From Pseudomonas laurylsulfatiphila (GTDB lineage Bacteria > Pseudomonadota > Gammaproteobacteria > Pseudomonadales > Pseudomonadaceae), in contig NZ_NIRS01000004.1 in NCBI RefSeq assembly GCF_002934665.1, positions 64,501 through 128,500 of the forward strand: 64,000 nt of DNA, in the 5' to 3' direction. Shown piece by piece: positions 29,097-38,034 of the stretch; position 1 is the stretch's first letter, and each line of letters starts with the position of its first letter. The notes under the pieces were generated by a model. It searched no databases. It saw nothing but the letters and a program-made list of their open reading frames with translations, and had not been told where the DNA came from. Both the position numbers and the translations under genes were made by a program.

Positions 29097-30131
29097 TTAG
29101 TGACGCGGCTTGCGATTCGGTGCGAAACCATTCGCGGCCAGCGTTTCGTCCGCGTCCTTGTAGAACGTACCGATCTTGTAGATTTCGCGGGCCTCTTTGC
29201 CATTGGCAACCGGTCGTGCGCATTCATTGGCGATGCGCACCAGTTGCTCAATTTGCTCCACGCTGCTCATTTTGCGCGAACGATCAGGTGTCCAGATCGT
29301 ATCTTCGATACCACAGCGCACATGCAGCCCCATTGCAATGGCCATCATGTTGAGCGGCAGCACGTTGTTCATCTGGCCCTCGAATGTCAGCACTGCGCCA
29401 TCCGGTACTGCCCGCATGAAGTTGGTCATGTTGTAGGGCGTCATCGAGTCTGCGCCACCACCGATGGGAATCCAGGTCAGAATCAAAGGCACGTTGCAAA
29501 CACCACGGCGCATCATGCGTTCGACGGTTTCCAGCGAGTTGATGTTACCCATCTGGAACTGTACCTGGATGCCGTTCGCGCTCAGGCGTTTGACGTGCTC
29601 TTCCACCCACCCGGGGCCGGCCGGAATGGTCATTTCGCGGTAGGCGATCTGTTTCACCGGATCAGCGAACGAGGTGCCGGCAAGATCGGCGTCGGACAGC
29701 GCCTCGATGATGTTGAACTGGTTCGAATTGATGGCCAGGGTTACCTGATCCGGCTTCGGTGTCAGCTCGGCCAACATGTGGCGTGTGTCGTCGGATAGCC
29801 ATTTGGCGACCTCGCCTTCCGACTCCGGCGCAAATGAAATCGAGCCGCCCACCTGAATGATCATATCCGGTACGGCCTCACGTACTCCGGCGATCAGCTC
29901 GTTGAACTTGGACAAGCGTTTTGAGCCTTTGCCGTCAAGTTCGCGCACATGCAGGTGCAGCACTGTGGCACCGGCTTCATAGCAGTCGACAGCCTTCTGT
30001 ACTTGTTCGTCCATGGTGACCGGAATGTCTTCCGGGAAGTCACCGACCTCGAACTGAGGGCCATAGGGAGCAACAGTGATGACCAGTTTTTCCTGATTTT
30101 CGGGGTATAGCGAACCGTCAATGAAATTCAT
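29097..30131 (-). CDS. 3-keto-5-aminohexanoate cleavage family enzyme (BKACE, DUF849)
   Basis: Zinc-dependent beta-keto acid cleavage enzyme of 344 residues. The family condenses a beta-keto acid with acetyl-CoA and releases acetoacetate plus a new acyl-CoA. The zinc-binding His pair is in GATVLHLHVRELDGKGS, and the distal conserved Glu is in GLHVRCGIEDTIW. At 344 residues it is longer than most members (~300), with an extra N-terminal segment. The neighbours (acetoacetyl-CoA synthetase, MFS transporter, TauD dioxygenase) fit a complete route, comparable to carnitine or lysine-type degradation. The true substrate cannot be read from sequence. Confidence 0.88.
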   Translation of the reverse strand: MNFIDGSLYPENQEKLVITVAPYGPQFEVGDFPEDIPVTMDEQVQKAVDCYEAGATVLHLHVRELDGKGSKRLSKFNELIAGVREAVPDMIIQVGGSISFAPESEGEVAKWLSDDTRHMLAELTPKPDQVTLAINSNQFNIIEALSDADLAGTSFADPVKQIAYREMTIPAGPGWVEEHVKRLSANGIQVQFQMGNINSLETVERMMRRGVCNVPLILTWIPIGGGADSMTPYNMTNFMRAVPDGAVLTFEGQMNNVLPLNMMAIAMGLHVRCGIEDTIWTPDRSRKMSSVEQIEQLVRIANECARPVANGKEAREIYKIGTFYKDADETLAANGFAPNRKPRH

Positions 30132-30190
30132 CGGTATCTCCGAGGACGAATTGTTTTATTAAGAGTTTTTTCAGTCGACAGAAGGAAAAT

Positions 30191-31039
30191 CTAATAGGGC
30201 TTACTGCCTATGATTACGGTGCGATCCATCTTTCGATGGCACGCTGGATAATCCATTACGGCATAGTGCTGCGTTGCGCTGTTGTCCCAGATTGCGACAC
30301 TGTTGGGTTCCCAGCGCCAACGCAGCTGATATTCCGGGATATAGGCCTGACTGATCAGATAGCGCAGCAATTCTCCACCACCGGGGTTCGCGTCCTGCCC
30401 ATAGCGGACATGTTCGCTGGTGTGGAAATTGGTGAAGTGCGTGGTAAAGACATTCACGTACAACACCTTCTCGCCGGTTTCCGGATGCGTTCGCACAACT
30501 GGATGCTCCGCATCCGGGTATTGGGCTTTGAGTGCCAGGCGTTTTTCCATCGGCATCGTTGCACCAAAAGTGGCCTCGATACTGTGGCGAGCCCTTAAGT
30601 TGGCAATCTTTTCCTTGATGTAGGCAGGTAGATTTTCATAAGCCAGCGCCATGTTTGCCCACATCGTATCTCCCCCAACCGGAGGGCATTCAACACATCT
30701 CAACACTGCACCCAATGGTGGGGCTTCCCGCCAGGTGGAATCGGAATGCCATGCATTTTCGTAACGGCCGGGTCCTTGATCCGGTGTCTTGTAGATACGG
30801 ACCAGGCCAGGATGCTCCGGATCACTGCCCACGGCCGGGTGATCTTCCAGATCGCCGAATCGTCGCGCAAATGCAACGTGTTCCGCGCTGCTGATGTTCT
30901 GATCCCGTAGAAACAGAACACGATACTTGAGCATTGCTGCGCGGATTTCGGCGAACAGATCGTTATCGTGAATTGCATCCACTAGCTTAACGCCCACCAG
31001 TTCGGCGCCCAACGCACAGGTTTGTTGTTTTATGTGCAT
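30191..31039 (-). CDS. TauD/TfdA family Fe(II)/2-oxoglutarate dioxygenase
   Basis: Non-heme iron dioxygenase of 282 residues. The iron-binding H98-x-D100 is in NAWHSDSTWREAPPLG, the distal His (~258) is in ATQHYAVMDY, and the 2-oxoglutarate-binding Arg (269 or 273) is in CHRKMDRTVI. It opens with IKQQTCALGAELVGVKL as TauD/TfdA enzymes do. Such enzymes hydroxylate sulfonates, aryloxy acids, sulfate esters or betaines. It lies 59 bases upstream of the BKACE gene and probably catalyses an early oxidation in the same pathway. Confidence 0.92.
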   Translation of the reverse strand: MHIKQQTCALGAELVGVKLVDAIHDNDLFAEIRAAMLKYRVLFLRDQNISSAEHVAFARRFGDLEDHPAVGSDPEHPGLVRIYKTPDQGPGRYENAWHSDSTWREAPPLGAVLRCVECPPVGGDTMWANMALAYENLPAYIKEKIANLRARHSIEATFGATMPMEKRLALKAQYPDAEHPVVRTHPETGEKVLYVNVFTTHFTNFHTSEHVRYGQDANPGGGELLRYLISQAYIPEYQLRWRWEPNSVAIWDNSATQHYAVMDYPACHRKMDRTVIIGSKPY

Positions 31040-31216
31040 AACGCAAAGTTTCCTAAGTCACTTTTATTATTCGGCGATGAATGCTCCGTCGCGCCGCCAG
31101 AGTTCGAACGATTGCGTCCTTGTGCGGTAACGAAGAAGAAAACAGCTTTCGTTTCAATTACGCGTGCATGATCTAAGTGCGAGGGCTTCAGTTCGCACGC
31201 CGGCTCCACTGCGACG

Positions 31217-32188
31217 TCACGGAACCAGCACAGTCGCCCCGATCGTCTTTCGCGACTCCAGCATGCGATGCGCTTCGGCGGCCTCTGCGAGCGCGAAGAC
31301 CTGTTTCGGCTCGCTCGAAATCTTCCCGGCAAGCACCAGATCGAACAGTTCCTTGGCCATGGAGAGCATGTGCGAGCGAGGCTTGATGTAATGCGCCATC
31401 GCCGGACGCGTGAACCAAATTGACCCCTTCAGGGCAAGCGTCAGCGCATCGATATTGACGGGGCCGGAACTCGTCCCATTGCTGACGAGGGTGCCACGCA
31501 CTTGCAGACTGTCCAGCGACGCCTGCAGGGTATCCTTGCCAACAGAGTCATAGACGACCGGTACACCCTGTCCGTCTGTCAGTTCGCGCACACGCTCTGC
31601 GATGTTCTCGCGAGAGGTAACGATCGTATGCGTGCAACCGTTAGCCTTGGCGATTTCAGCCTTTTCGTCACTGCTGACGGTGCCGATCATCGTTACCCCA
31701 AGCGCCCGCGCCCACTGGCAAGCGATCAGGCCCACCCCGCCCGCAGCCGCGTGGTACAGAATCGTCTCGCCACCCTTTAACGGATAAACCTGACGGAAAA
31801 GGTATTGAGCCGTCAGGCCCTTCATGATGAGCGTCGATGCTGTGCGATCCGAGATCCCGTCAGGCAGCGGAATCAGCACCTCGGCAGGAATCACACGCAC
31901 GTCGGAATAGGCGCCTTGCGGTCCCATCAAATAACCGACCCGATCTCCGACTCTGATATCGGTCACACCCGGCCCCACCGCTTCCACGACGCCGACAGCG
32001 TCCGTACCCAGGCCGCCCGGCAGTTGTGCAGGGTAATAGCCGGTGCGGTGGTAGATGTCGATGAAATTGACGGCGATGTAGCTATGTCGAACGCGAGCCT
32101 GCCCCGGCCCCGGTTCACCGACCTCGACGTCTTCATAACGAAGCACTTCGGGTCCACCGGTTTCGTAAAAGCGAACAGCTTTGGCCAT
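31217..32188 (-). CDS. NADPH:quinone oxidoreductase (medium-chain dehydrogenase family)
   Basis: Zinc-independent quinone reductase of 323 residues. The cofactor motif is YHAAAGGVGLIACQWARALG, and the N-terminal substrate segment is AVNFIDIYHRTGYYPAQLPG. The C-terminal SMAKELFDLVLAGKI region is usual for the family. It reduces quinones or enones with NADPH in the cytoplasm. It is the first gene of the minus-strand metabolic run, though 177 bases separate it from the dioxygenase, so co-transcription is uncertain. The prophage begins on its upstream side. Confidence 0.88.
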   Translation of the reverse strand: MAKAVRFYETGGPEVLRYEDVEVGEPGPGQARVRHSYIAVNFIDIYHRTGYYPAQLPGGLGTDAVGVVEAVGPGVTDIRVGDRVGYLMGPQGAYSDVRVIPAEVLIPLPDGISDRTASTLIMKGLTAQYLFRQVYPLKGGETILYHAAAGGVGLIACQWARALGVTMIGTVSSDEKAEIAKANGCTHTIVTSRENIAERVRELTDGQGVPVVYDSVGKDTLQASLDSLQVRGTLVSNGTSSGPVNIDALTLALKGSIWFTRPAMAHYIKPRSHMLSMAKELFDLVLAGKISSEPKQVFALAEAAEAHRMLESRKTIGATVLVP

Positions 32189-32403
32189 CTCGTTTCTCCA
32201 GTCTGAATTTTCTTGTCGGGCTACGGCCCTCTGGACTGGAATATACGAATGTTCGAACGTGGGTTATGTACATCTCGCGACGGAGACTATCCAGTTCATG
32301 ACAAACCGTTTCGCAAACCAAGGAAGATGTTGGCTCGCCGAGACTGATTGGGGGGCAATATCGAAGAGGCAATGAATGGCTGCCATGGGTCGAAACTCGC
32401 ACG

Positions 32404-33198
32404 TCAAAACAGTCCTCCCAATGCCTCTGGCTCCCAGTTCATAATCACCAGTTCGCCACTGACCTCGGCCTTGCCCTGCCGTTGGTTGGTCGTGGTGTAG
32501 CGGATGTCCAGCCTCTCAAAGTGAAAGCCTTCGAACACCCGGCGGATGTCCGGGTGGTCGTTGATACTGACCATCACCCGGCCCTTGCAGCGGCGCATGA
32601 AATCGGCCATGCGTTCGTAGTTCTCAAACGGAAAATCCACCCCGTAACCGGCGGTCTGCCAGTACGGCGGGTCCATGTAGTGGAAGGTGTGCGCCCGATC
32701 GTAGCGTTCGACGCATTCCAGCCAAGGCAGATTTTCGACGTAGGTGCCGGACAGGCGTTGCCAGGCGGCCGAAAGGTTTTCCTCGATCCGCAGCAGGTTA
32801 ATCGATGGGGTGGTGGTCGCGGTCCCGAAGGTCTGCCCAGAGACTTTGCCGGCGAAGGCATGGTGCTGCAGGTAGAAAAATCGGGCGGCGCGCTGGATAT
32901 CGGTGAGAGTCTCGACGCGGGTCATCTTCTGCCACTCGAACACCTGCCGCGAGCTGAGCGCCCATTTGAATTGGCGCACAAACTCTTCAAGGTGGTTCTG
33001 TACCACGCGGTACAAGGTCACCAGATCACCATTGATGTCATTGAGCACTTCAACCGGCGCGGCCTGGGGGCGCATAAAGTACAGCGCGGCGCCGCCGGCA
33101 AAGACTTCGACGTAGCATTCGTGGGGTGGAAAAAGCGGGATAAGACGATCGGCCAGGCGGCGTTTGCCGCCCATCCAAGGGATGATGGGGGAAGACAT
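32404..33198 (-). CDS. Prophage DNA adenine methylase (D12 class)
   Basis: N6-adenine methyltransferase of ~264 residues. The SAM-binding motif I region is IPWMGGKRRLADRLIP with YVEVFAGGAALYF, and the catalytic DPPYW is at ~176-180. The open frame begins with TTG at 33207, but the ATG at 33198 is preferred. It is the leftmost prophage gene, downstream of the tail gene D in the late direction. A consensus LexA box lies 18 bases ahead of the start, implying induction by DNA damage separate from the late operon. It may protect phage DNA from restriction or alter host methylation; the recognition site is unknown. Confidence 0.9.
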   Translation of the reverse strand: MSSPIIPWMGGKRRLADRLIPLFPPHECYVEVFAGGAALYFMRPQAAPVEVLNDINGDLVTLYRVVQNHLEEFVRQFKWALSSRQVFEWQKMTRVETLTDIQRAARFFYLQHHAFAGKVSGQTFGTATTTPSINLLRIEENLSAAWQRLSGTYVENLPWLECVERYDRAHTFHYMDPPYWQTAGYGVDFPFENYERMADFMRRCKGRVMVSINDHPDIRRVFEGFHFERLDIRYTTTNQRQGKAEVSGELVIMNWEPEALGGLF

Positions 33199-33215
33199 GG
33201 ATAGCAAGACCTTTA

Positions 33216-33231
33216 CTGTATAAATAAACAG
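33216..33231 (-). promoter_or_regulatory. LexA (SOS) box upstream of the methylase
   Basis: CTGTATAAATAAACAG keeps the CTG-N10-CAG core and the alternating AT centre of the gamma-proteobacterial LexA site. It ends 18 bases from the methylase ATG, the position expected for repression of that gene. Confidence 0.75.
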
Positions 33232-33306
33232 GTGCTAGGCTCGCTCTGCTTTGTGCACAGAGCAGGAGCCTTGGCGGGACTTGCAGGGACAATCTGCGGG
33301 GACGGT

Positions 33307-33340
33307 GGCCAGGCTGGATGTTGACGCATCCAGACTGGCC
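33307..33340. repeat. Inverted repeat between gene D and the methylase
   Basis: GGCCAGGCTGGATG and CATCCAGACTGGCC form a long imperfect stem around a short loop in the gap between the end of the tail operon and the methylase. There is no T-run on the minus-strand side, so a simple intrinsic terminator is not certain; it may still mark the end of the late transcript. Confidence 0.45.
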
Positions 33341-33400
33341 GCTCCTTTTAATTCGAGATTAAAACTTCTTTAGCCGGGCACAGCTCACGCAGCTACACAA

Positions 33401-34435
33401 TTAAACCGGCACTTCGAGCACGACTTTTTGCGGTTTCCCTGAGGCCTTGGCCTTGCCCTCCTTACCGCCATTACACTCCACCGACACCGTCCACCCGGAC
33501 GGGGTGAAGGTGTGATCCACCGATTCCACCAGGTATTCACCATCGAGTCCGCGCTTGAAGCCTTGCGCCTCAATTATGATTTCGGCAAACAGGTCGGTCC
33601 GGCCGGGCAGGTCCAGACGCACCGAGGCAGTCGAACGATTGAACGCCGCCAGACGCGCTTTCGCTGCTTCATCGGCCGCCGTGCGGTCCGGATAGAGGTG
33701 TCGATCGGTATGCACCGGCGGCAGGCCCTCGGGCACATTGGGATTGTCCAGGTGCGAGATCAGCAGCTCACCGCTGGCCGGGTCCTGGTACTGGGTGCTG
33801 ACCCCTTGATGGGCACTGCGGTCGCTCAAGCGAAACTGCCAGCGGGTCACATCACTGCGCTGCAGGGCGATCACCGCCAAGGCCTTGCCACTGGCGCTCT
33901 GTCCGCCCTGTCGCGGCAAGACCAGCAGCTTGCCGTCGGCCACCTTGGCGGTGCAGTCGTGCTTCTTGGCCAACCGGGTGATGAAATTGAAGTCCGACTC
34001 ATTGAGCTGATCCATGCGTGGCACCCGGGTATCGACCGGGCACGACGGCTGCCAGCCATTGCGCGCTGCAACGTCACCGACGATCTGCGCCAGGCTGACA
34101 TTCTCCCAACTGCCACTGCGGGTGGTTTTGCCGCTGCCGCGCATGTCGCTGGCCTTGCCGCTGATCACCAGCGTGTCCGGTGGGCCGGAGACGGCCACCT
34201 CGTCCACGGTGTAGCGGCCCATGCGCGTCAGGTCGGCGCCGGCATACCCCAAATAGACTTCGATACTCGCACCACGCACGGGCAGCGACACCGCGCCGTC
34301 ACGGTCATCGATGCGCAGTTCGAATGAATCCGAGGCCATCCCGGGCCGGTCGGAAAGCTGCAGCGACACCAGACGATCATTGATCAGGCTGGTGATGTCG
34401 GCACCGTCGGCCACGATGCGGAAAAGTGGTTGCAT
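33401..34435 (-). CDS. Phage late control / tail hub protein D
   Basis: P2 gpD-type protein of 344 residues, the baseplate hub related to T4 gp27 and VgrG. It begins MQPLFRIVADGADITSLIND as gpD proteins do, with a central MDQLNESDFNFITRLAKKHD segment and the C-terminal HTFTPSGWTVSVECN. In contractile phages it forms the hub joining tube and spike. It follows gpX and gpU in the standard P2 tail order. It is the last structural gene before the left end. Confidence 0.93.
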   Translation of the reverse strand: MQPLFRIVADGADITSLINDRLVSLQLSDRPGMASDSFELRIDDRDGAVSLPVRGASIEVYLGYAGADLTRMGRYTVDEVAVSGPPDTLVISGKASDMRGSGKTTRSGSWENVSLAQIVGDVAARNGWQPSCPVDTRVPRMDQLNESDFNFITRLAKKHDCTAKVADGKLLVLPRQGGQSASGKALAVIALQRSDVTRWQFRLSDRSAHQGVSTQYQDPASGELLISHLDNPNVPEGLPPVHTDRHLYPDRTAADEAAKARLAAFNRSTASVRLDLPGRTDLFAEIIIEAQGFKRGLDGEYLVESVDHTFTPSGWTVSVECNGGKEGKAKASGKPQKVVLEVPV

Positions 34436-34450
34436 GTCGGTACCTCAGAC

Positions 34451-34474
34451 AAAAAAGGCCCGCACTCGGCGGGC
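34451..34474 (-). terminator. Short hairpin with T-tract between genes X and D
   Basis: On the minus strand GCCCGC pairs with GCGGGC over a short loop and is followed by TTTTTT. One of five such hairpins inside the late operon; it probably attenuates or processes the late message. Confidence 0.5.
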
Positions 34475-34486
34475 TGGGTAACGGGA

Positions 34487-34693
34487 TCAATCCCACAACG
34501 AAATGACGCTGTCCGGCTCCACCACCAGGTCCGGCAGCGTGATCAGCACGCCGGCCCGGAACGGCTGCGGCTCATCGGCCAGGCCCTGATTGGCCGCCAG
34601 TACCGCCTCGACGCTGCGGTTCAGGTGGCCGTAATAGTGGTGGCACAGGGTATCAAGCAGATCCCCGTCAGCCGTTCTGCAAGTCATCGCCAT
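34487..34693 (-). CDS. Phage tail protein X
   Basis: Short P2 gpX-like protein (~68 residues) with a LysM-like fold: TADGDLLDTLCHHYYGHLNR followed by VEAVLAANQGLADEP and LPAGVLITLPDL-type ending (FRAGVLITLPDLVVEP). The start is MAMTCR at 34693, overlapping the end of gene U by 26 bases; the longer open frame is a shadow. It helps assemble the tail hub and lies between U and D as in P2. Confidence 0.9.
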   Translation of the reverse strand: MAMTCRTADGDLLDTLCHHYYGHLNRSVEAVLAANQGLADEPQPFRAGVLITLPDLVVEPDSVISLWD

Positions 34694-35525
34694 AACGGAC
34701 AAACTCCAATGAAAAGCCCTGCTTGCGTGGGATCGCCCCGGGCAGTAAGGCGCTTTGCTCTTCTTCAATATTGGTCAAACACCAGTTGCCCAACACCTCG
34801 CCATAACCGGTAGTCAGGTTGAGTGGCAGTAACTTGGCGCCGATGCTGCGCAGCGTATCCAACTGCTTCAGTCCGCCTTTGAAGCTCGGGTAAATCGCGC
34901 CCTTGATGGTGATTTTTTCCTCACCCAGGCCCACCGCCTGCTGCGCCGGACGCCGCGTCAGGCGCTCCTGCGCGGCCCAGCGAAACGACGTCTGCCGCCG
35001 GAGTTCGTCAAACGCGGCGGTGTCCAGGTTGAAGTAATACGGACGTTCATTGGCCTTGAGCGGGTAGAGAATCAGCAGGTGTGGGAACGGCTTCACCGCG
35101 TCGGCTATCGGCGTCATGTCGCCGGCAAACCATTCCGTGGGCAGAATGTTGCCCAACGCAGCATTGGCCTTACCGGCCACCTTGCTGAACGCCGCGCCAA
35201 ACCGGCCGATCTGTTCGGTCAGCGCGGAAAAGTGCTCATCAAACTGGGCCAGCGCGCGCTGGGTCTGGTTGTAGTAACTGGCGACCTTGCCAATCTTGGC
35301 CTGCGCCGAGTTGATCGCATCTTGCAGACGTCGGGTCTTGTCGCTCAGGTCCTCGCTGATAAAGGGCAGACCTTCCAGCGCATCGGCCGCCCCGCTGATT
35401 TCATTCAGCGCGCCATTCATTGGTCCGGTCATGGACTCTAGGTCAGTGCGCCCGGCCTCCCCGGCGTCGACCATGTACTTCAGCCCGCCCTGCAGGTGCT
35501 GCAGGTAAGTTTTTTCATCCGCCAT
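34668..35525 (-). CDS. Phage tail protein U
   Basis: P2 gpU-type tail completion protein, here 285 residues and fused to a long N-terminal helical segment. Residues ~1-130 are a coiled-coil region (SDKTRRLQDAINSAQAKIGK). The conserved gpU domain follows: GLGEEKITIKGAIYPSFKGG, LPLNLTTGYGEVLGNWCLTN and RKQGFSLEFVRYGDD. The family member terminates the tail tube. It lies directly after the tape measure gene, 9 bases apart. Confidence 0.88.
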   Translation of the reverse strand: MADEKTYLQHLQGGLKYMVDAGEAGRTDLESMTGPMNGALNEISGAADALEGLPFISEDLSDKTRRLQDAINSAQAKIGKVASYYNQTQRALAQFDEHFSALTEQIGRFGAAFSKVAGKANAALGNILPTEWFAGDMTPIADAVKPFPHLLILYPLKANERPYYFNLDTAAFDELRRQTSFRWAAQERLTRRPAQQAVGLGEEKITIKGAIYPSFKGGLKQLDTLRSIGAKLLPLNLTTGYGEVLGNWCLTNIEEEQSALLPGAIPRKQGFSLEFVRYGDDLQNG

Positions 35526-35534
35526 TTCACGTCC

Positions 35535-37886
35535 TCAACCCACGTGGGGTGCATCAAACAACTGCCGGGCGCGCGCCTCCCGGGCGAAGTCTTCAAACTG
35601 ACGACGCAGATACGGCATCAATTCCTGGACCAACTGTGCCGGGTCTTTCACATCACCGTGCACCTGAAAAACCGGGGCTGGGGCGAAGGTGAACTGCTGA
35701 TCGACCTTCGGCCATTCGGGTGTCTTTATTGCGATGGTCGACATCAATGCCGCCGCCGTGACCGGCGCGGCGGGGGCGTTTTCCATCGAGCGCACGACCG
35801 CGCCCACCCCTTGGCCGGCAGCCATGGGCAAGATGCCGATCGGTGCTTTGGGTATGACCGGCGTGTCCGGCCCGCCAAACAAGGCCTTGCCCATGGTTGC
35901 GCCCACGTCACCGCCGCCCCACGCGCCGAGCGCGCCACCGATCATTCCGCCAATCGCGGTTCCGAGCAGCGGAATGAACGAACCGATGGCCGCGCCGGCC
36001 GCTGCACCCGCCAGGCCACCGGCCAGCCCACCCGCCGCCTCACCGTAGCCTTCGGCTTTTTCATCACGGGTGGTCGCGTTCTGGTAGGTGTCCAACACCT
36101 GAACGCCGGCACCGACTGCCGCCAGCGCCCCGCCCACCTTCATAAAGCGCGTGCCCTTGGACGCCCGACGTCTCACGCCTTTGCCCTTCCCGTCTTTTCC
36201 GTGATCCAGCCCGTCGTCATCGCCGTCATTCACGTTGGTCACGAACACCCGCTGCACGATGTTGGACCGGTCACCGGCCGAACCACGGGCGATGTTCACC
36301 AGCCCCCGACCGATTTTCAGCGCGGCCCAGGCCTTGCCCGCCAGCAAGGCTCCGGCACTCAGCGCAGCCAGGCCCAGCACCACCTTGGGCGTCTCCTCCG
36401 ACAAGGCAGTCAAGCCACGGGCCGTCGCACCGATACCGGTGGCCAGAGCATCCGTCGCCGGCCGCAGGGCATCACCGATCGCGCGCAGCGAATCGTTGAA
36501 CGCCTGACCGGTTTCGGCCCAACGTTGCGATGAGCTCTCGCGCCGTTCGCTCAGGTTTTTGTCGAGAATGTCCTTGCGCGGGCCGTCGGGGTTCGAGGCG
36601 CCTTTTTTCAGCTCCGCGTAGAATTTTTTGTTCTGGGTGTACGCCATCAGGGCCGTCTTGACCTGCATGTCGGCAAACACATCGCCGGTACGCAAGGTCG
36701 CGGCCAAGGCATCGGCCATCGCTTGCGCCTTGGCCGGGTCCGTCTCTTGGCTAATCTGGGTCAGGCCCTGATCCAACTGTTTGGCCTTTTTCGAGTCGGT
36801 CTTTTCCACGTACCGGCGGGCCAGTTCAAAACTGGCTTCGAACGTCGACAGCCCCTTGGCAATGGCGGCGTTCATCGAGCCCTGATAGTCGATCCCGGCA
36901 TCGGCATAACCCTTGACGGTTTCCCCTGAACCGATTTTCGCGATCCAGTTTTTCAGGTTGTTCGCCGCCTCATCGGCACTGCCGGCGCTCTTGATCTGCA
37001 CCTGCAACATGGCGCCCAGCTGGGTCACCGCCTCCTGACCGGTGATACCGCTGCTGGCCATCTGCGCCAACAGTTCCGGAAACCACTTGGCCATGTCAGC
37101 CGCCTCGAAGCTGCCTTGTTGGCCCAGCAACGCGACCGACGCCAAGGCCTGCTCCATTTTTTTCGGGTCGGTGATCTTGGCGTTGTTCTGCATCGCCAGA
37201 ATCATCTTCGCCGTGTCGGTGCCCGACGCGCCCTGCCCGACTGCAAACTTGGCCGCCACCGGGGCGTACTTCAGCGCTTCAGTCAGATCCATGCCGCCAC
37301 CGACCAACTGATTCACCAGGTCAGCCACCTGGGTGTTGGCCATGCCGGTGTCTTTTGAGGTCTGGACGATGTCGCGGGCGGTGTCCATTTCCTGTTGGGT
37401 GTTGGCGGTACCGGACTTGATTGCGATGTCGCGAATGATCGCCTGAAAATCTGCGCTGACCTTGGTCGGCACCGCAGCCAGCGTGGTACCGGCCACTGCC
37501 GTACCAAATCCGCTGCGCAGGCTCTCCCGCCCCTCTTCGACCTGCCCCATACCCTTGGCTTTGAACTCGGCACTGCGCACCACCTTGCCCAGCGCCAGGT
37601 ACTCCTGACGTAGGCGACCGACTTCGACACCCTGCTTACGCAAGCTGTTGGTGTTGGTTTCCAGTTTGCGCAGCAAGGCGTCGGCATTGGCCGCCCCGCT
37701 GTCGTGGGCTTTTTTCCACTCATCGCGCAGACGCATGGTCTCGCCGATGACTTTCTGCAAGCCCTTGGCGCGGGTGGATTGCGCTTCAAGCTTTTTCATT
37801 TCGCCGCTGACGTTCTTGAAGGCGGCGCCCAGGGATGAATCGACGGCACCGCCAATCACCAGCCCGAGCGAGAGTTTGTTCGCCAT
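35535..37886 (-). CDS. Phage tail tape measure protein
   Basis: A 783-residue protein matching P2 gpT-type tape measures. It has a coiled-coil N-terminus (SGEMKKLEAQSTRAKGLQKV), a TP901-like domain containing IKSGTANTQQEMDTARDIVQ, and two hydrophobic stretches (VVLGLAALSAGALLAGKAW near 520; GGLAGAAAGAAIGSFIPLLG near 640). Its length sets the tail length, and it is ejected into the host. It follows E/E' as expected for the gene whose protein the E assembly chaperones wrap. Confidence 0.92.
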   Translation of the reverse strand: MANKLSLGLVIGGAVDSSLGAAFKNVSGEMKKLEAQSTRAKGLQKVIGETMRLRDEWKKAHDSGAANADALLRKLETNTNSLRKQGVEVGRLRQEYLALGKVVRSAEFKAKGMGQVEEGRESLRSGFGTAVAGTTLAAVPTKVSADFQAIIRDIAIKSGTANTQQEMDTARDIVQTSKDTGMANTQVADLVNQLVGGGMDLTEALKYAPVAAKFAVGQGASGTDTAKMILAMQNNAKITDPKKMEQALASVALLGQQGSFEAADMAKWFPELLAQMASSGITGQEAVTQLGAMLQVQIKSAGSADEAANNLKNWIAKIGSGETVKGYADAGIDYQGSMNAAIAKGLSTFEASFELARRYVEKTDSKKAKQLDQGLTQISQETDPAKAQAMADALAATLRTGDVFADMQVKTALMAYTQNKKFYAELKKGASNPDGPRKDILDKNLSERRESSSQRWAETGQAFNDSLRAIGDALRPATDALATGIGATARGLTALSEETPKVVLGLAALSAGALLAGKAWAALKIGRGLVNIARGSAGDRSNIVQRVFVTNVNDGDDDGLDHGKDGKGKGVRRRASKGTRFMKVGGALAAVGAGVQVLDTYQNATTRDEKAEGYGEAAGGLAGGLAGAAAGAAIGSFIPLLGTAIGGMIGGALGAWGGGDVGATMGKALFGGPDTPVIPKAPIGILPMAAGQGVGAVVRSMENAPAAPVTAAALMSTIAIKTPEWPKVDQQFTFAPAPVFQVHGDVKDPAQLVQELMPYLRRQFEDFAREARARQLFDAPHVG

Positions 37887-37916
37887 GCAGGTTACCTGTG
37901 TGCGACGGGATTAGGC

Positions 37917-38034
37917 TCAGTCCGTGAGCCACCAGACCATCTCGGAAAACGACAGCCTCTGAATCTCGGCCGCCGAAAAATTCAGCTCGACGGCCAAGCG
38001 TTTGGCCAAGGCCTTTTGCAGCCGGGGGTTAAAC
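37917..38034 (-). CDS. Tail assembly frameshift extension E'
   Basis: No start codon is needed: the frame is entered from gene E by slipping one base forward at a GGGG run just before the E stop (GAC GGG GTT TAA). The shifted reading gives FNPRLQKALAKRLAVELNFS then AAEIQRLSFSEMVWWLTD and stops at 37917. The fused E-E' product would be ~139 residues. The short C-terminal extension in front of the tape measure gene matches the conserved E/E' (lambda G/GT) arrangement of tail chaperones. Confidence 0.75.

Noticed and set aside
32189..32403. Prophage attachment site left of the methylase
   Set aside because: The gap is the right place for it, but no direct repeat partner can be identified within the window.
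35496..36533. Plus-strand 345-codon frame opposite the tape measure gene
   Set aside because: Shadow frame in GC-rich DNA with no ribosome-binding site and no recognisable domain.
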